From contig OY718806.1 of assembly GCA_963070105.1 (NCBI GenBank), positions 5,725,865 to 5,789,864 of the forward strand: a stretch of DNA of 64,000 bases. Direction: 5' to 3'. The DNA is from Litomosoides sigmodontis. Lineage: Eukaryota; Nematoda; Chromadorea; Rhabditida; Onchocercidae. Shown one piece after another: positions 26,801 to 36,846 of this stretch. How positions within the stretch are numbered: position 1 is the first letter of the stretch; each line of letters opens with the position of its first letter. The notes beneath the pieces are model-generated. The model made no database searches. It had not been told where the DNA came from and worked only from the letters and a program-made list of their open reading frames with translations. Position numbers and translations under genes: made by a program.

Positions 26801-27323
26801 ATCTTCAAAGGGTTTATTATCCGCAGTCGATCATGATGTCAGATGCGACGCCCAGGAAACTCACGCAATCACCAAGGTTCAAGATTCATTATTTCTCTAT
26901 ATCTAAGATGTAACTGTTCGAGGTTGGGTTTTTCCGAGGAATAAAGTATTGTCGCAAAATTGTTTCAGTTGGGGCCTGAGGCCGATAACGGAGGATTTTC
27001 TAGTAACTGTGGTTGAAGAAGCACACTGTCTTGTAACGGTGTTGTATCGTATGATGAGTACTATGTTACCAAAGCGTCTTCTGGCACTGTTTGAAGAGAA
27101 ATGTCTGAAAGCGCTAATACCGAATGCAAATCGGCCTCCACCAGCAGTATTTCAAACGAACGGTGCGACTCCATTTAGATCAACGAGGAGAGGGGTTGCA
27201 GCACCGATTGTTAACAGCGTCATCATCCCAAATGTTCTTTCATCAAAACAAGTGAGCGATGTCTCGACGCAGACATTTTCCACTGGCGAAATCAATGTTC
27301 TTAGTGTTTACTATGATAATTAA
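23884..27323 (+). CDS. egal-1: Egalitarian homologue (BicD/dynein mRNA-cargo adaptor)
   Basis: Exons: 23884-24093, 24394-24546, 24737-24991, 25224-25376, 25578-25721, 25847-26068, 26508-26588, 26728-26876, 26969-27323; 573 aa. Only the donor at 24546/24547 (CTT/GTTTAC) is weak. The N-terminal half holds three divergent copies of one module: GFTAEMRDAVG...FLNQHP..FTVEGDQV, APEVRLVSG...FLQSQSDHFVVEGDRV, and SHTVRQEVA...FLKLNRNVFFI. This fits the winged-helix-like repeats of Egalitarian proteins. Then comes a DEDD-type 3'-5' exonuclease fold (ERIVGVDFKTVTLG, VIHDAKRVATLL, IFDTQIAHAIL, WGLRPITEDFLVTVVEE). The C-terminus has VSTQTFSTGEI, a TQT-type dynein light chain (LC8) site as in fly Egl. In flies Egl links localised mRNAs to BicD and dynein. 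Most of the catalytic acidic residues are missing here, so activity is unlikely. Confidence 0.88.
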
Positions 27324-28778
27324 CTTCTTTATACTGATTAATCGATTGGCCAGCTAGTTAAAGTACACACAAAAAGATCAGTAGTGGAATGCTCATTGTG
27401 CTGTGTGATATTACTGGAACTTATGATATGCTGATACTTGCTGTAGTAATTGTGCAAAAAGCACTGTTCCTCATGATGTTCTTTTATACTTTTGAGTTTT
27501 ACTCTAGCTCATATTTTCCAGCAACTTCCAGAGATTCTGTCTTTTTTTTACTTTTTATGACTCACCTTTACCTAGTGTTTCAGTGTTTTATCGTGCATTA
27601 CTCAATACTCGCTCTATCTTTTCGTATGCATATACCTATCATCTGTACTTTCGTCTTATATTTTCTTAAATTCCATGTCTCTTTGTTTTTCTAAATTAGA
27701 GTATGAAGATTATCCCTGCTTTTGCTATTTATTATAAGCGACCAGGAATGGATACCATGGAGAGATGTCAGAATTATCATACGTACCTTTCTGTTTCCGA
27801 TTTTCTGAACTTTTCGTTCATTTTTTAAGTTTCAAGTTTATTCCTTAAAGTTTTTAACGCATTTAAAGGCTCAAGTTCCGTTTGATTAATAACGATTTAA
27901 GAGAAGAAATCTTTTGAGCCTGAAATAATTCAACAAATTTGTGAACATTCTGGACGCCCTTAATTTTGCAACTGTTGCTGCATTCTGTTATTTTCAATCC
28001 GTCTAATTCGATTAATACATGAAAAATAGTTTTCTTTAGTATTTGGCGTGATCCAAATGACAATGACAGTGCAGCAAACCAGAGTATTAAGTTCCCTTTT
28101 GAGTGAAAACAACAGCGTAACAACAGCATGGTACCAAATTAGTTGGATTAATCGTTGGACCTTTATATCAATCAAATATTCTATAGCAGATCGAACTCTA
28201 CCTATTAGCGTGAAAGAGAACTTATAGAAAATTGAGAAAATGAATCAATAGTTGATGCCGCATCATTTCAATCATTCAGCTTTACATCTTATTTGAGTGA
28301 CACTTTTTAAAATCTTTTTTTTTTTTTAATATTTAGGTCTAACATGACGATTTAACGCAACGACGATAAGAAAAACATCAAAATAAATCTAATAATTGAA
28401 AACAATTTATGACTGCATGTGTGGGCTCCACATGAACTGTAATCGAAAAATGGCAATAGAATCTAATAGGAAGCAATTTCTGTAGCTTTCTGGGTGCTTC
28501 AACTAAATAAATGCGATTTAAAAAACTATTCGGCCTGAATCAAGAAGTTTGTAAGAACTGACAGTTCTGTTTCCAAGCAGGTAACCAGCTCATGGATAAA
28601 AATTCGGTCTCATTCAATATAAAAAGTATGCACTTGGCTGGAAAAATAAAGAGATGCTTATGGGACTACTTCCAGCAATTTCATTATTCCTCCTATACAG
28701 AGCACCTTTTTTTGAAAGTAAATAGTGTTCCAAATCAATAAAAATCGACAAAGCAACGCAAAGTGAAATTAAATTATA
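27324..28778. other. Convergent 3' region, no gene recognised
   Basis: The Egalitarian homologue ends from the left and the aldo-keto reductase from the right, so the stretch holds both 3' UTRs. Open frames at 27389-27694 (plus) and 27863-28175 (minus) are hydrophobic or low-information and resemble no family. Confidence 0.6.
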
Positions 28779-30573
28779 TCAATCAACATTCCAGCCGTCA
28801 CATCTTATATAATTTTTATTCCGATTCAGCTCCGTAATCGTTTCGACTTCTTCTTCTGTCAGCTTCATATCAACCGCCTTAAAAATTCTGCACTATTATT
28901 TCAAAAACTTGTGCCTTTTTTTTTTGCAGAAAAGTACTCCATCTGTCAAGCTAACCAACTTTAAAGTTATTAATTCTTTAAATGGTAATATTTAGAAAGT
29001 TCTACCTTGAAATTGTCAATCACTCGTTTTGGATTCGATGATTTCGGCAAAATGCCAATACCGAGGCTCAGTGCCCAAGATAGCACAACGACCTAAAACA
29101 ACATGTTTCTAACATGAAGCAGCTTAAAAAAGTCTTCAAAAAGTTTCTCACAGATACTTGAAGCGCTAACCTGAGGTGTTGAGCCATGCGCTTTCGCTGT
29201 TTCAACAATTACAGAATCAGACATGAGGTCAGGATGATTCCTAGCCAGTGATGAATAAGCCTGGAAATCAGAAAACTTATCGGCAAACACGCAAAATCAT
29301 CAAAGCAACTAATAAAAAGTTGCTGCTATTTACCTTAAATTTATTTTTTTTAAAGACTTACATTGAAATTCAAAAACGAAAAAAAATCTACAGCTAAACT
29401 AACCTGGAAAAATATCCCCTTGTTTTTGCAATAGTCTCTTAACTCATTGCGAGTGAAATGAGGGTGAAATTCCACTTGGTTTACAGAGGGCATACTTTGT
29501 CCGAAATGTTGAATCTCTTCAATATGCTTAACTTCGTAGTTCGAAACACCTACTGATCGTATTTTCTGTTCTCCTAAAAATTCACTGTTAAGCGTTTAAA
29601 ACAGGAAAACAAGGGTATGCTCAAACGTACACTCTTCGTTCAGGAAGTGAAAAAATTGTATTATACCGTACTGAAATCTGAATTTCAATGACAATCAAAT
29701 CTGTTCACGTCTCAACTCACTAGAAGAACTAGAAGTAATTACCTTTCAATTTCTCAAGTTCCAAGTAAGCGTCTTTACGATTTTCTGAATTCCGTGGGTC
29801 ATTGTTTTTACACACATCAGCTTTCGGGTAATGTATAAGAACTAAATCGAGGTACCTAAATAACACCTTCATGCGAACAAGTATAATTCTGTATAAAATG
29901 TGAGGGCAGGTAACTTTCTAAGAATTACTCTGTTCGAAGATTTTCCAATGACTCATCTACCATTTTTCTTGCGTGCTCAGCATTATTTGTTTCAGCTAGG
30001 AAAAATTTGGTAGTGACGAAAACATCTTCTCTCTTCAAGTTGTACTTCGGAAGCAGCTCCTGAAATGACGATCTTTCTTTTCGCTGCACCAAAGAGAATT
30101 GAAAAAGTATCAAGAAACCTAATATTTCAAGCAATAGTAACAAAAGTTCAAAAAATAATTGTGCAGTAGAAGCTGTATTTCTGCTAGTACTTCGCCTGCA
30201 TCAAAAGCATTTACTTGAGTTGAACACCATGAATGGAACCGCTACTTATTTCGGGTGCTGCTGCACCTTCTGAACATTAAAAATATTCCTTCGCTATTAC
30301 AGATTGCAGTAGAACGAAATGCGGGTGCGAAGTAAATCATGAATAAGTACAAAATGAAAAAAAAAAAACTACTTGTAATGCAATGCCCAATTCTCGCTCA
30401 TTAACGTAGTATTTGGCTGTATCGAACAAACGGTATCCAGCTTTCAAAGCAGAATTAACAGCTACAGTTATCGCATCCTGGCCAACAATCTTGTAGGTGC
30501 CAAGACCAACCATAGGTATTGAGTATCCAGTGTTCAATTCAGCAACACCACCGGCACAGTTTGCAAAATTCAT
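28779..30573 (-). CDS. Aldo-keto reductase
   Basis: Exons (minus): 30573-30373, 30083-29929, 29855-29743, 29573-29404, 29260-29171, 29092-29006, 28877-28779; 304 aa, the normal AKR length. The catalytic tetrad is complete: Asp in RLFDTAKYY, Tyr in KYYVNERE, Lys in VFVTTKFF and His in DLVLIHYP. Other AKR signatures are IPMVGLGTYK at the N-terminus, RSVGVSNYEVKHIEEI, NQVEFHPHF and the NADPH-binding ILPKSSNPKRVIDNF near the C-terminus. The enzyme should reduce carbonyl groups with NADPH in the cytosol; the substrate cannot be told. The last exon uses a TTTTTAAG acceptor. The gene is divergent from the ILRUN homologue. I chose ATG 30573; an in-frame GTG precedes it but there is no earlier ATG in that frame. 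Confidence 0.93.
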
Positions 30574-31760
30574 CACGAATCTTTGAGCTGATGATATGTG
30601 CCTTTTGTCGTTCCTTTTCTATGCTATCTATGGATTTTAATTAGCAACGAACACTAAAACTGAATATTCAGAATAGTCTGTTTGTCACTCTCTCAGTTAG
30701 TAACGAAATCGAAAGCCCTATAAAGCGGATCCCTGTCCCAATTTTCAACCACTAACTTCTTTTATCTCACAAATGCAGTTGTTGTTAAAGCCGTCGTTTA
30801 CAATTGTTAGAAGTATCAAATTTCATCAAATTGAAATGAAATGAACAAATTTCTGCAAAAACTGATGAAGTAACAAAACACTGTGATTACCAACGTTATA
30901 GCGGTTGCACTCATGCAGCTATGATTAAGCAGAGAACTCGCAGCACCGTTAGGAGACACCTCACTCGCCACCAATCAGTTGCACACTGGGGTCGTTCGGC
31001 CGAGCTTTGGTGCAAACTTCGACATAGAGCTGCACGTGTTTTGAAATTTGTGGATGATGGTGACGGGTTGGGTGGGTGAGGTTCCTTCGTGTGCGGGGTT
31101 TCCACGAGGTCCACTGATTGCTGTTTGGGGTTTGAAGGCAAAGTCTACAATTTTTTGGGAGATCGAAGTAGGAACTTCTGAAACTTTCGACTCTGAGTGC
31201 GTTCTAATCTCACCGAAAAGAGTTTTCATGTGGATTGTCTTCGATGGTTTTACTGAAAATACGGGTATGTTATCGTCTCGATACCACATTTTCTAGTCAC
31301 TATTAGGCAGTATTTGGCATAATGCTCGCTCAGCTAGAATTCTTTCATCCCGTTCTCTTACCAGATTTTTCGAAAGACTTGGTTCTAGAACATCCCTTCG
31401 TTTTACGAGTTTGGATACAGGGAGGTCTGCTGTGTTGATATGGTGAATCCAGCAGAATTAGTTTTTATTTCTTATCGCTAGTTGATTTTGTATGATTTGT
31501 TTAACATTTACAAATGTGGTTCATTTTATGAATTTGTACAGTATTTTCTTTCTTTTTTTACGTGAATAACAGACAAAAATAGAACTTTTAGAGAACAAAA
31601 GATTTGTTAATTTCACCAATTGCTGTGGGGAGTTGAACTGCACCTTAAATATTTTCCACGTTGTAACAAACCTGTGAAGTTTCTTTCGTAATACATGAGC
31701 TCTTGGCATATGTTATTTAACGGTAAAGTGCATTATTTTTCAGTTAGTATTTTTATCGAA
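30574..31760. other. Divergent promoter region between the reductase and the ILRUN homologue
   Basis: The 1.2-kb gap contains a block (about 30910-31290) visibly richer in G+C and CpG than its surroundings, open on both strands for 76-104 codons without any recognisable protein. This is the likely bidirectional promoter. A first exon of an unknown transcript is possible but unsupported. Confidence 0.5.
31734..31743 (+). promoter_or_regulatory. Inferred SL trans-splice acceptor of the ILRUN homologue
   Basis: TTATTTTTCAG-type acceptor 17 nt before the ATG at 31761; no upstream coding exon was found. Confidence 0.55.
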
Positions 31761-33532
31761 ATGGATATCGACGGCGATGTAAATGGCTCATTATCACAAG
31801 CTCTTTCATGTATGGCAACTAGCGATCATGAAGTGCTTATAAAACAGTTTCAGCAAGTTCTTGGTGATAGTCACACTCTGTCAGCAGAAGCATGCGCGTT
31901 TTTCCTTGATATGAATAGCTGGTAAGCGGCACTGGCCTTCAGCGGTAGAAAAAATTCATGATGCAGTAAAAATCTTGATTTTATTAAAAACATTTTTTAA
32001 TTTTGAACTCATGTCTGCTAAACATCGTTTCCGAATCCAACCAATTCAGGAATTTGCAAGCTGCTCTAGGAGCTTATTATGATTATGGTAGTGCAAACGG
32101 CACAGGTTCTCCACCTCCTGAATATGTAACTCAGCTGCCTATGATGCAGTTCGTGCAAGACGTTACAATAGGAGAGGTACATTTAGCAAATATGCAATTC
32201 TCTATCTTTCCCACTAATGTTGCTTCAATTTTTTCACATGGTTCTGACACGATAAAATTAATTTTCCCAAATTGATTTTCAGGGTGAAAGCGTTCCCCCT
32301 TCTACGCGTTTTATAAAGACTTGGCGAATACGCAATTCCGGAAATGAATGGTGGCCTAATGGTTGCTTTTTGTGCTATATGGAAGGTTATAATTTTATTG
32401 GGTTTCAGAACAAATGCTGCTATAGATGATGTTTACGTAATTTCATGAGAAGAGTTCGATTTATTATTATTTTTATTTGCAAGAAAAGGTTGTAAAAATA
32501 TCTGTTTGCGTTGCAGGTGATAAATTGTCGGATACCACTAAATGCTGGATTCAGCCTTTAGCCCCAGGAAAGGAAGCAAACGTCAGCATTGAAATGGTTA
32601 GCCCCAAAGAAAGGGGAATTTATCAGAGCAGGTGGCAACTGAATACCAGTTCCGGAATTCCATTTGGTGGTAATAATTTCATAGCAACATGCAAGTATTG
32701 AATAATTCCAATGTTAAAAGTGTTTTTGTATTTTCGGAATCATTTTAACGGTTTTTTGCTTTGCACTAGCTGCTTTAGAGTCCATCTGGTGCATTATAAC
32801 AGTCGATGATGCGGGGATTTTGGGCATCACACAACAGCTGGCTTCTGCACCACTCGGTACATCTGCTCCAGCACGAAATGAGAATATGAATCCCTTTGGT
32901 GGAACTCTCCCGTTTAACTACACTGTGCAGGTCAGTTTACTGTTGTCTGCATACGTAACATGTGTGTGAGAGAATCAAATTCAACAAGTACGTAATAAGC
33001 ATAGAAAAGAAACAGAAGAGTGCATAAGATAAAAATTTGACTGCATTTATATCATATTTGAGCAATGCAGATGAAAGTAGTGGAATTAAGATTTCTAGGC
33101 GTTACTGTTGCACTGCAATCTGGCTCATCCACTGCAAAGAAATGATGAGACCTTTTTTTTTTTATTCCAAATCAGTGAAATTAGATTTTTTGTTTCATTT
33201 CTCCTATAAAAAAGTTTGCAGAATTCTGCAGAACAAACCGGACGCATTGAAAGTAGCATGGACGAAAGCTGCGATACGACTCATAACCAGGATGGAAACA
33301 CATCACTGTACAATGCCGTTGTTAGTCGACTTCCACGGGTGTGGTTTTTTTTTATGAATTCTGCAGCATTTGGTAATGTTTTTAAGGTTAGCAATCATAT
33401 CATTTCCTCATTCAGGTTTGGTCAGTTAACAATTGTCAATTTCCAAATACTATCAGTGAGCCTATTGATATATCTCATATCGAGGAAGCTCCAGATGTGC
33501 CTCCGTGTACACCATGTACACCTCCACAGTGA
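31761..33532 (+). CDS. ILRUN (C6orf106) homologue, UBA-like plus NBR1-type FW domain
   Basis: Exons: 31761-31921, 32050-32176, 32283-32385, 32517-32669, 32779-32930, 33222-33338 (or to 33386), 33416-33532; about 309 aa against roughly 300 in vertebrate ILRUN. Exon 1-2 encode a UBA-like three-helix region (HEVLIKQFQQVLG, CAFFLDMNSWNLQAALGAYYDY). Exons 3-5 encode the Ig-like four-tryptophan domain (FIKTWRIRNSGNEWWPNGC, CWIQPLAPGKEANVSIEM, GIYQSRWQL, IWCIITVDDAGILGITQQL). The tail is polar and disordered-looking and ends PDVPPCTPCTPPQ. Family members restrain IRF3/NF-kB transcription and bind p300 in vertebrates; the nematode role is unknown. The second acceptor AG of CTAGCTGCTTTAG is needed to keep phase at 32779. 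The end of exon 6 is uncertain: two in-frame donors exist. Confidence 0.85.
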
Positions 33533-35855
33533 ATTTTATTGCTCACGACATCTATTACCTGTTTTATTTTGCAAGTATCATCCACTGGAACTACAGTAAC
33601 ATCCACATTCCCTGTGTATGGTACAGAATAAGCAAGACTCTTTCGTGAGTATATGTTTGTTTTATGTATTCTTTCATAAAGTGTTCCACTTGTCATGTAC
33701 AAAATATTTGAGTAAGCTGTCCTCGAAGGCTGTCATTCCTTTCGTTTTTAATAACGTTCTTGGTTGTAAAAGAAAGATTACCTGCGCGTCACCCGCGTAT
33801 CTTACTTTTATGGTCAAGTCTATGCTATAATACGTTTTTCTTTTCTGATCATTTCTTCATTTGCATTCATAGAAATATAGAAATATTGGTAGAAAGAAAC
33901 ATGCATAGTGCGAAATGTTTCCTTTCGTGTTGTCGACTCTAGTGAGAATAACTGTAACTGGCGGTTTTATTGGTTGTTTTTCAAGTTTATATGCACATTT
34001 CTTTTAAATACTTTTAAAAATAATAAAATCCAGTATTTAAATACTGGATTTTAACGTTTACATCCAAACGTTTCATACCTCATGTTCAAGCGGACCGCGC
34101 GCTAAGAGAGGTAATGAAGCTAGATTCCTGTACTGTATAGGAAAATTTCACACTGATTGTTTCTGAAAAAACTAAGTTTTGAACAGAAAATTACATACAC
34201 AGTTTGAAAATGCTAAGATCGAGGAAGAATTGCAGTAGAAAAAAAAGACATTGTTGCTTTCTGAGCTGATTGTAGTACGTTATAAGTAAGAGTGGAGAGG
34301 CAAAACCAGAAGGATTTTAGATTTCTGAATCCAGCGATAACTATTTTAAATTGATGTTGATTAACTCTTGTAAGTTACTCTGATTGTGGTTGCACAGAAA
34401 TTAAACTGCTAGTGAATTCTGGAAAACTGAAGGAATAGGAATGAATCCGTGAAGTTAGAAATACTAGGAAAATCGGTGTGCATGACTTGCAGTATTGTGG
34501 GTTGCACATATTACACGATTTTTTGAATGTATGGATTGTCTCATAGGTCAGTGAGTGGGGAATTGGTTCGGAGTGATTTTGTTGTGTTGAATTTGCTTAT
34601 GCATGCTTTTCATTTTTCAGCCATATATGCTATACAACGACATTTTTCAGTAATTTGATGCATCCACTACAGCTATTATCTAATTTCAAAAATAAGTCCG
34701 GGTCCTCCAGCTTTTGCTGTCACATGCACTTCGCTGTGTTCTTCAGATGTATTATCAGTTTTCTAAAAGCTTTGTTATTTTTCTACATTGTTATGTCGAT
34801 TTAAACAACCTGATGTATAAATCCTACTAGTTTTGCGTTGTTTGTAATAGGGAATATCTGTCCGTGTTGCAGTTGGACTTCGTCAAAATCGTGATTTAGT
34901 GCGGCTGATGTCGTGCTAGTCATTTTGAAGTGAATTGTTCCACTTTCATCGGTGATTCACCCGAATTGTCAATCACCAATTTGATTTCGCATTATAATCA
35001 AATAAGATGATTTTGCTGGGCTTGTTGTATGATATACAGAACTCTATTACAATCTTTTTAAGCGTATCTCAGGTTTTTTCCTAATTAGTTTCATGGCTTG
35101 CTGAGGAGATTATTGTAAAGAACACTAATAAGTGATTGGTCTGTTCGTACTAATACCAAGATACTGATGACGTATAGTATGTTCGACTTGTCGAGACTTT
35201 TACAATTTCGCTTAAGATGTACAATGTTTAGTATACGTTTAAAGTGATATTTTGATATTTATCATGAGAAACAAGAAGCTACTGAGCGACTACTTAGCGC
35301 CGAAAAGAATATTCAAAGATGGTTTAAAATATCGAGGAAATTCGTTCTCACTGCTGTTTTTCTTGTGGTTTATCAGAAATGCTACAGTCGAGAGGAGGAC
35401 TACTCGGTAACGGCGACGTGTTTGTGCACACAAAACAAAGGAACACATGAATGCTGTATATGTATGATTCATCATGAAATATACCACACTGGAACTTTTC
35501 AACATGCTCAGGTTAATGAAGTTTTGAACAAGGTTCATGGAGCCACGACCTGCTGGCCGTGAAAAAAATGGGATGCGAATGTGCAGCGATGCAATGTAAA
35601 TATGGCGTTAATAGCATGAGTGTATAGCGTACACTTGCGACAACGTTCATAGCATACCGCCAGTTGTACTGCCAACACGCATTTATTATCAATAGATTTT
35701 ACTCAGACGACGTGACCAATTGTGCAAATTCATTCCCCTCTGACGACTTTTTTTCATGAACGAAGTGAAAATGTGGGAATGGCGAGAATTGAGAATTCGA
35801 GAATCGAACATGTCGAACACTTGCTTCAAGACATAAGTATTCAACTGGCTGGATA
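33533..35855. other. Intergenic region with a 30-bp palindrome
   Basis: The left part is the 3' UTR of the ILRUN homologue. Open frames around 33618-33942 and 35290-35562 are short and resemble nothing. A short Cys/His-rich frame (35365-35562) lacks a convincing start and is probably chance. Confidence 0.5.
34024..34053. repeat. Perfect 30-bp palindrome
   Basis: The bases are perfectly self-complementary with no spacer (half-site TAAAATCCAGTATTT). It lies about 500 bp downstream of the ILRUN homologue stop codon. Confidence 0.9.
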
Positions 35856-36065
35856 ATGTCCTCTTCTGACAATGGCTTAAAAGTTCAGTTAACATTAGAA
35901 GACTATCCAAAATCCAGAAACGTAGCTGTAAAACTACCTACTATTGTGCATACAGACGCCTACACTAATGGGAGATTGATTGAAATCAGTAATGCTCGAC
36001 GGGATATGTGGTTGAAAGGACACCCGAGTTGGGGATATCGACAGCCACGTAGTAGATGGTACTGA
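35856..36065 (+). CDS. Small unidentified basic protein, 69 aa, or last exon of an unknown gene
   Basis: The ORF runs from ATG at 35856 to TGA at 36063-36065. The product is basic with a Trp/Arg/Pro-rich end (WLKGHPSWGYRQPRSRWY) and a balanced composition, unlike the chance frames nearby. An acceptor-like AAAGTTCAG lies within the ORF (35879-35887), so part of it may instead be a terminal exon that starts LTLEDYPKSRNV. I do not recognise the family and found no upstream exon. It lies 0.8 kb before the EPG-7 gene on the same strand. Confidence 0.3.
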   Translation: MSSSDNGLKVQLTLEDYPKSRNVAVKLPTIVHTDAYTNGRLIEISNARRDMWLKGHPSWGYRQPRSRWY

Positions 36066-36680
36066 CACAACCAGTCATCACATTCTTTCCCTTCTACCCT
36101 GTATTACCTCGATAACCCCAATCAATATGCATTGAGTGGGAAATGTTGCATGCAACAAACCTAGCATGCCCCCATTCACGATAGCCCGTCCGTTCCTTCT
36201 GGGATGGTGCCACGAAGTATTCAGCTTGCCTTACTTTTGCTTTTTTGGGTATGGAGCCGACGGTTTCTTATGTGTCTTGTGGTTTGTGTATTTGTCCCAT
36301 ATGGTAACTTGGTTACAGTACCTCTTCAATGAGGTGCTGATTCTAATCGATATCATTGACGAGATAGTTTACTCTCATCGGATAATTGTATCATTCTTTG
36401 CTGATGTCGTTCACCACCTTATGTGTTTAGTGCACCGCGCTGAAAGTATAGTTACACCTCTTTTATTCCTTTTTCCATCACCGTTAAAATCTTTTACTTC
36501 GACGATCTGTAGCGCTGGAATCAAGGGAATGCAGTTCTTATAATTATGCGAGTAGGTAACTCGCTCCAAAGTTTCGCTCTTCTCATGCATATTTTCTTTG
36601 TCGTCGAGCTTTCTTTTTCAACACTATTTACATGATATGCAATTAGAGAACAGAATGTACAACGAACCTATGTAAAAGCG

Positions 36681-36790
36681 ATGTATATACATATATATAT
36701 ATGTATATATATACATATGTATATATATACATATGTATATGTATATATATACATATATATATGTATATATATACATATATATATATATAT
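36681..36790. repeat. AT-rich array of self-complementary TATATATACATA blocks
   Basis: About 110 bp of nothing but alternating TA, with GTA/TAC interruptions that recur as ATGTATATATATACAT palindromes. It ends 27 bp before the inferred trans-splice acceptor of the EPG-7 gene. Confidence 0.9.
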
Positions 36791-36810
36791 GAGTTTGGTA
36801 ATCTGGGTGC

Positions 36811-36817
36811 ATTTCAG
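36811..36817 (+). promoter_or_regulatory. Inferred SL trans-splice acceptor of EPG-7, followed by a five-codon uORF
   Basis: ATTTCAG ends 29 nt before the ATG at 36847. The leader behind it carries a short upstream ORF (ATG 36821, stop TGA 36836-36838; MRYFH) that ends 8 nt before the main start. Confidence 0.55.
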
Positions 36818-36846
36818 GGCATGAGGTATTTTCATTGACTGAGCCA

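Noticed and set aside
30911..31296. Open frames on both strands in the G+C-richer block between the reductase and ILRUN
   Set aside because: Both strands are open at once because stop codons are rarer in G+C-richer DNA. Neither product resembles a protein family.
35365..35562. Cys/His-rich frame (CLCTQNKGTHECCICMIHH)
   Set aside because: Cysteine spacing matches no zinc finger or EGF pattern I know, the frame has no proper start, and no flanking exon fits.
36172..36543. A hydrophobic plus-strand frame of about 125 codons between the small ORF and EPG-7
   Set aside because: One frame of this length is expected by chance in 64 kb of such AT-rich DNA. It has no recognisable domain, splice context or good start.
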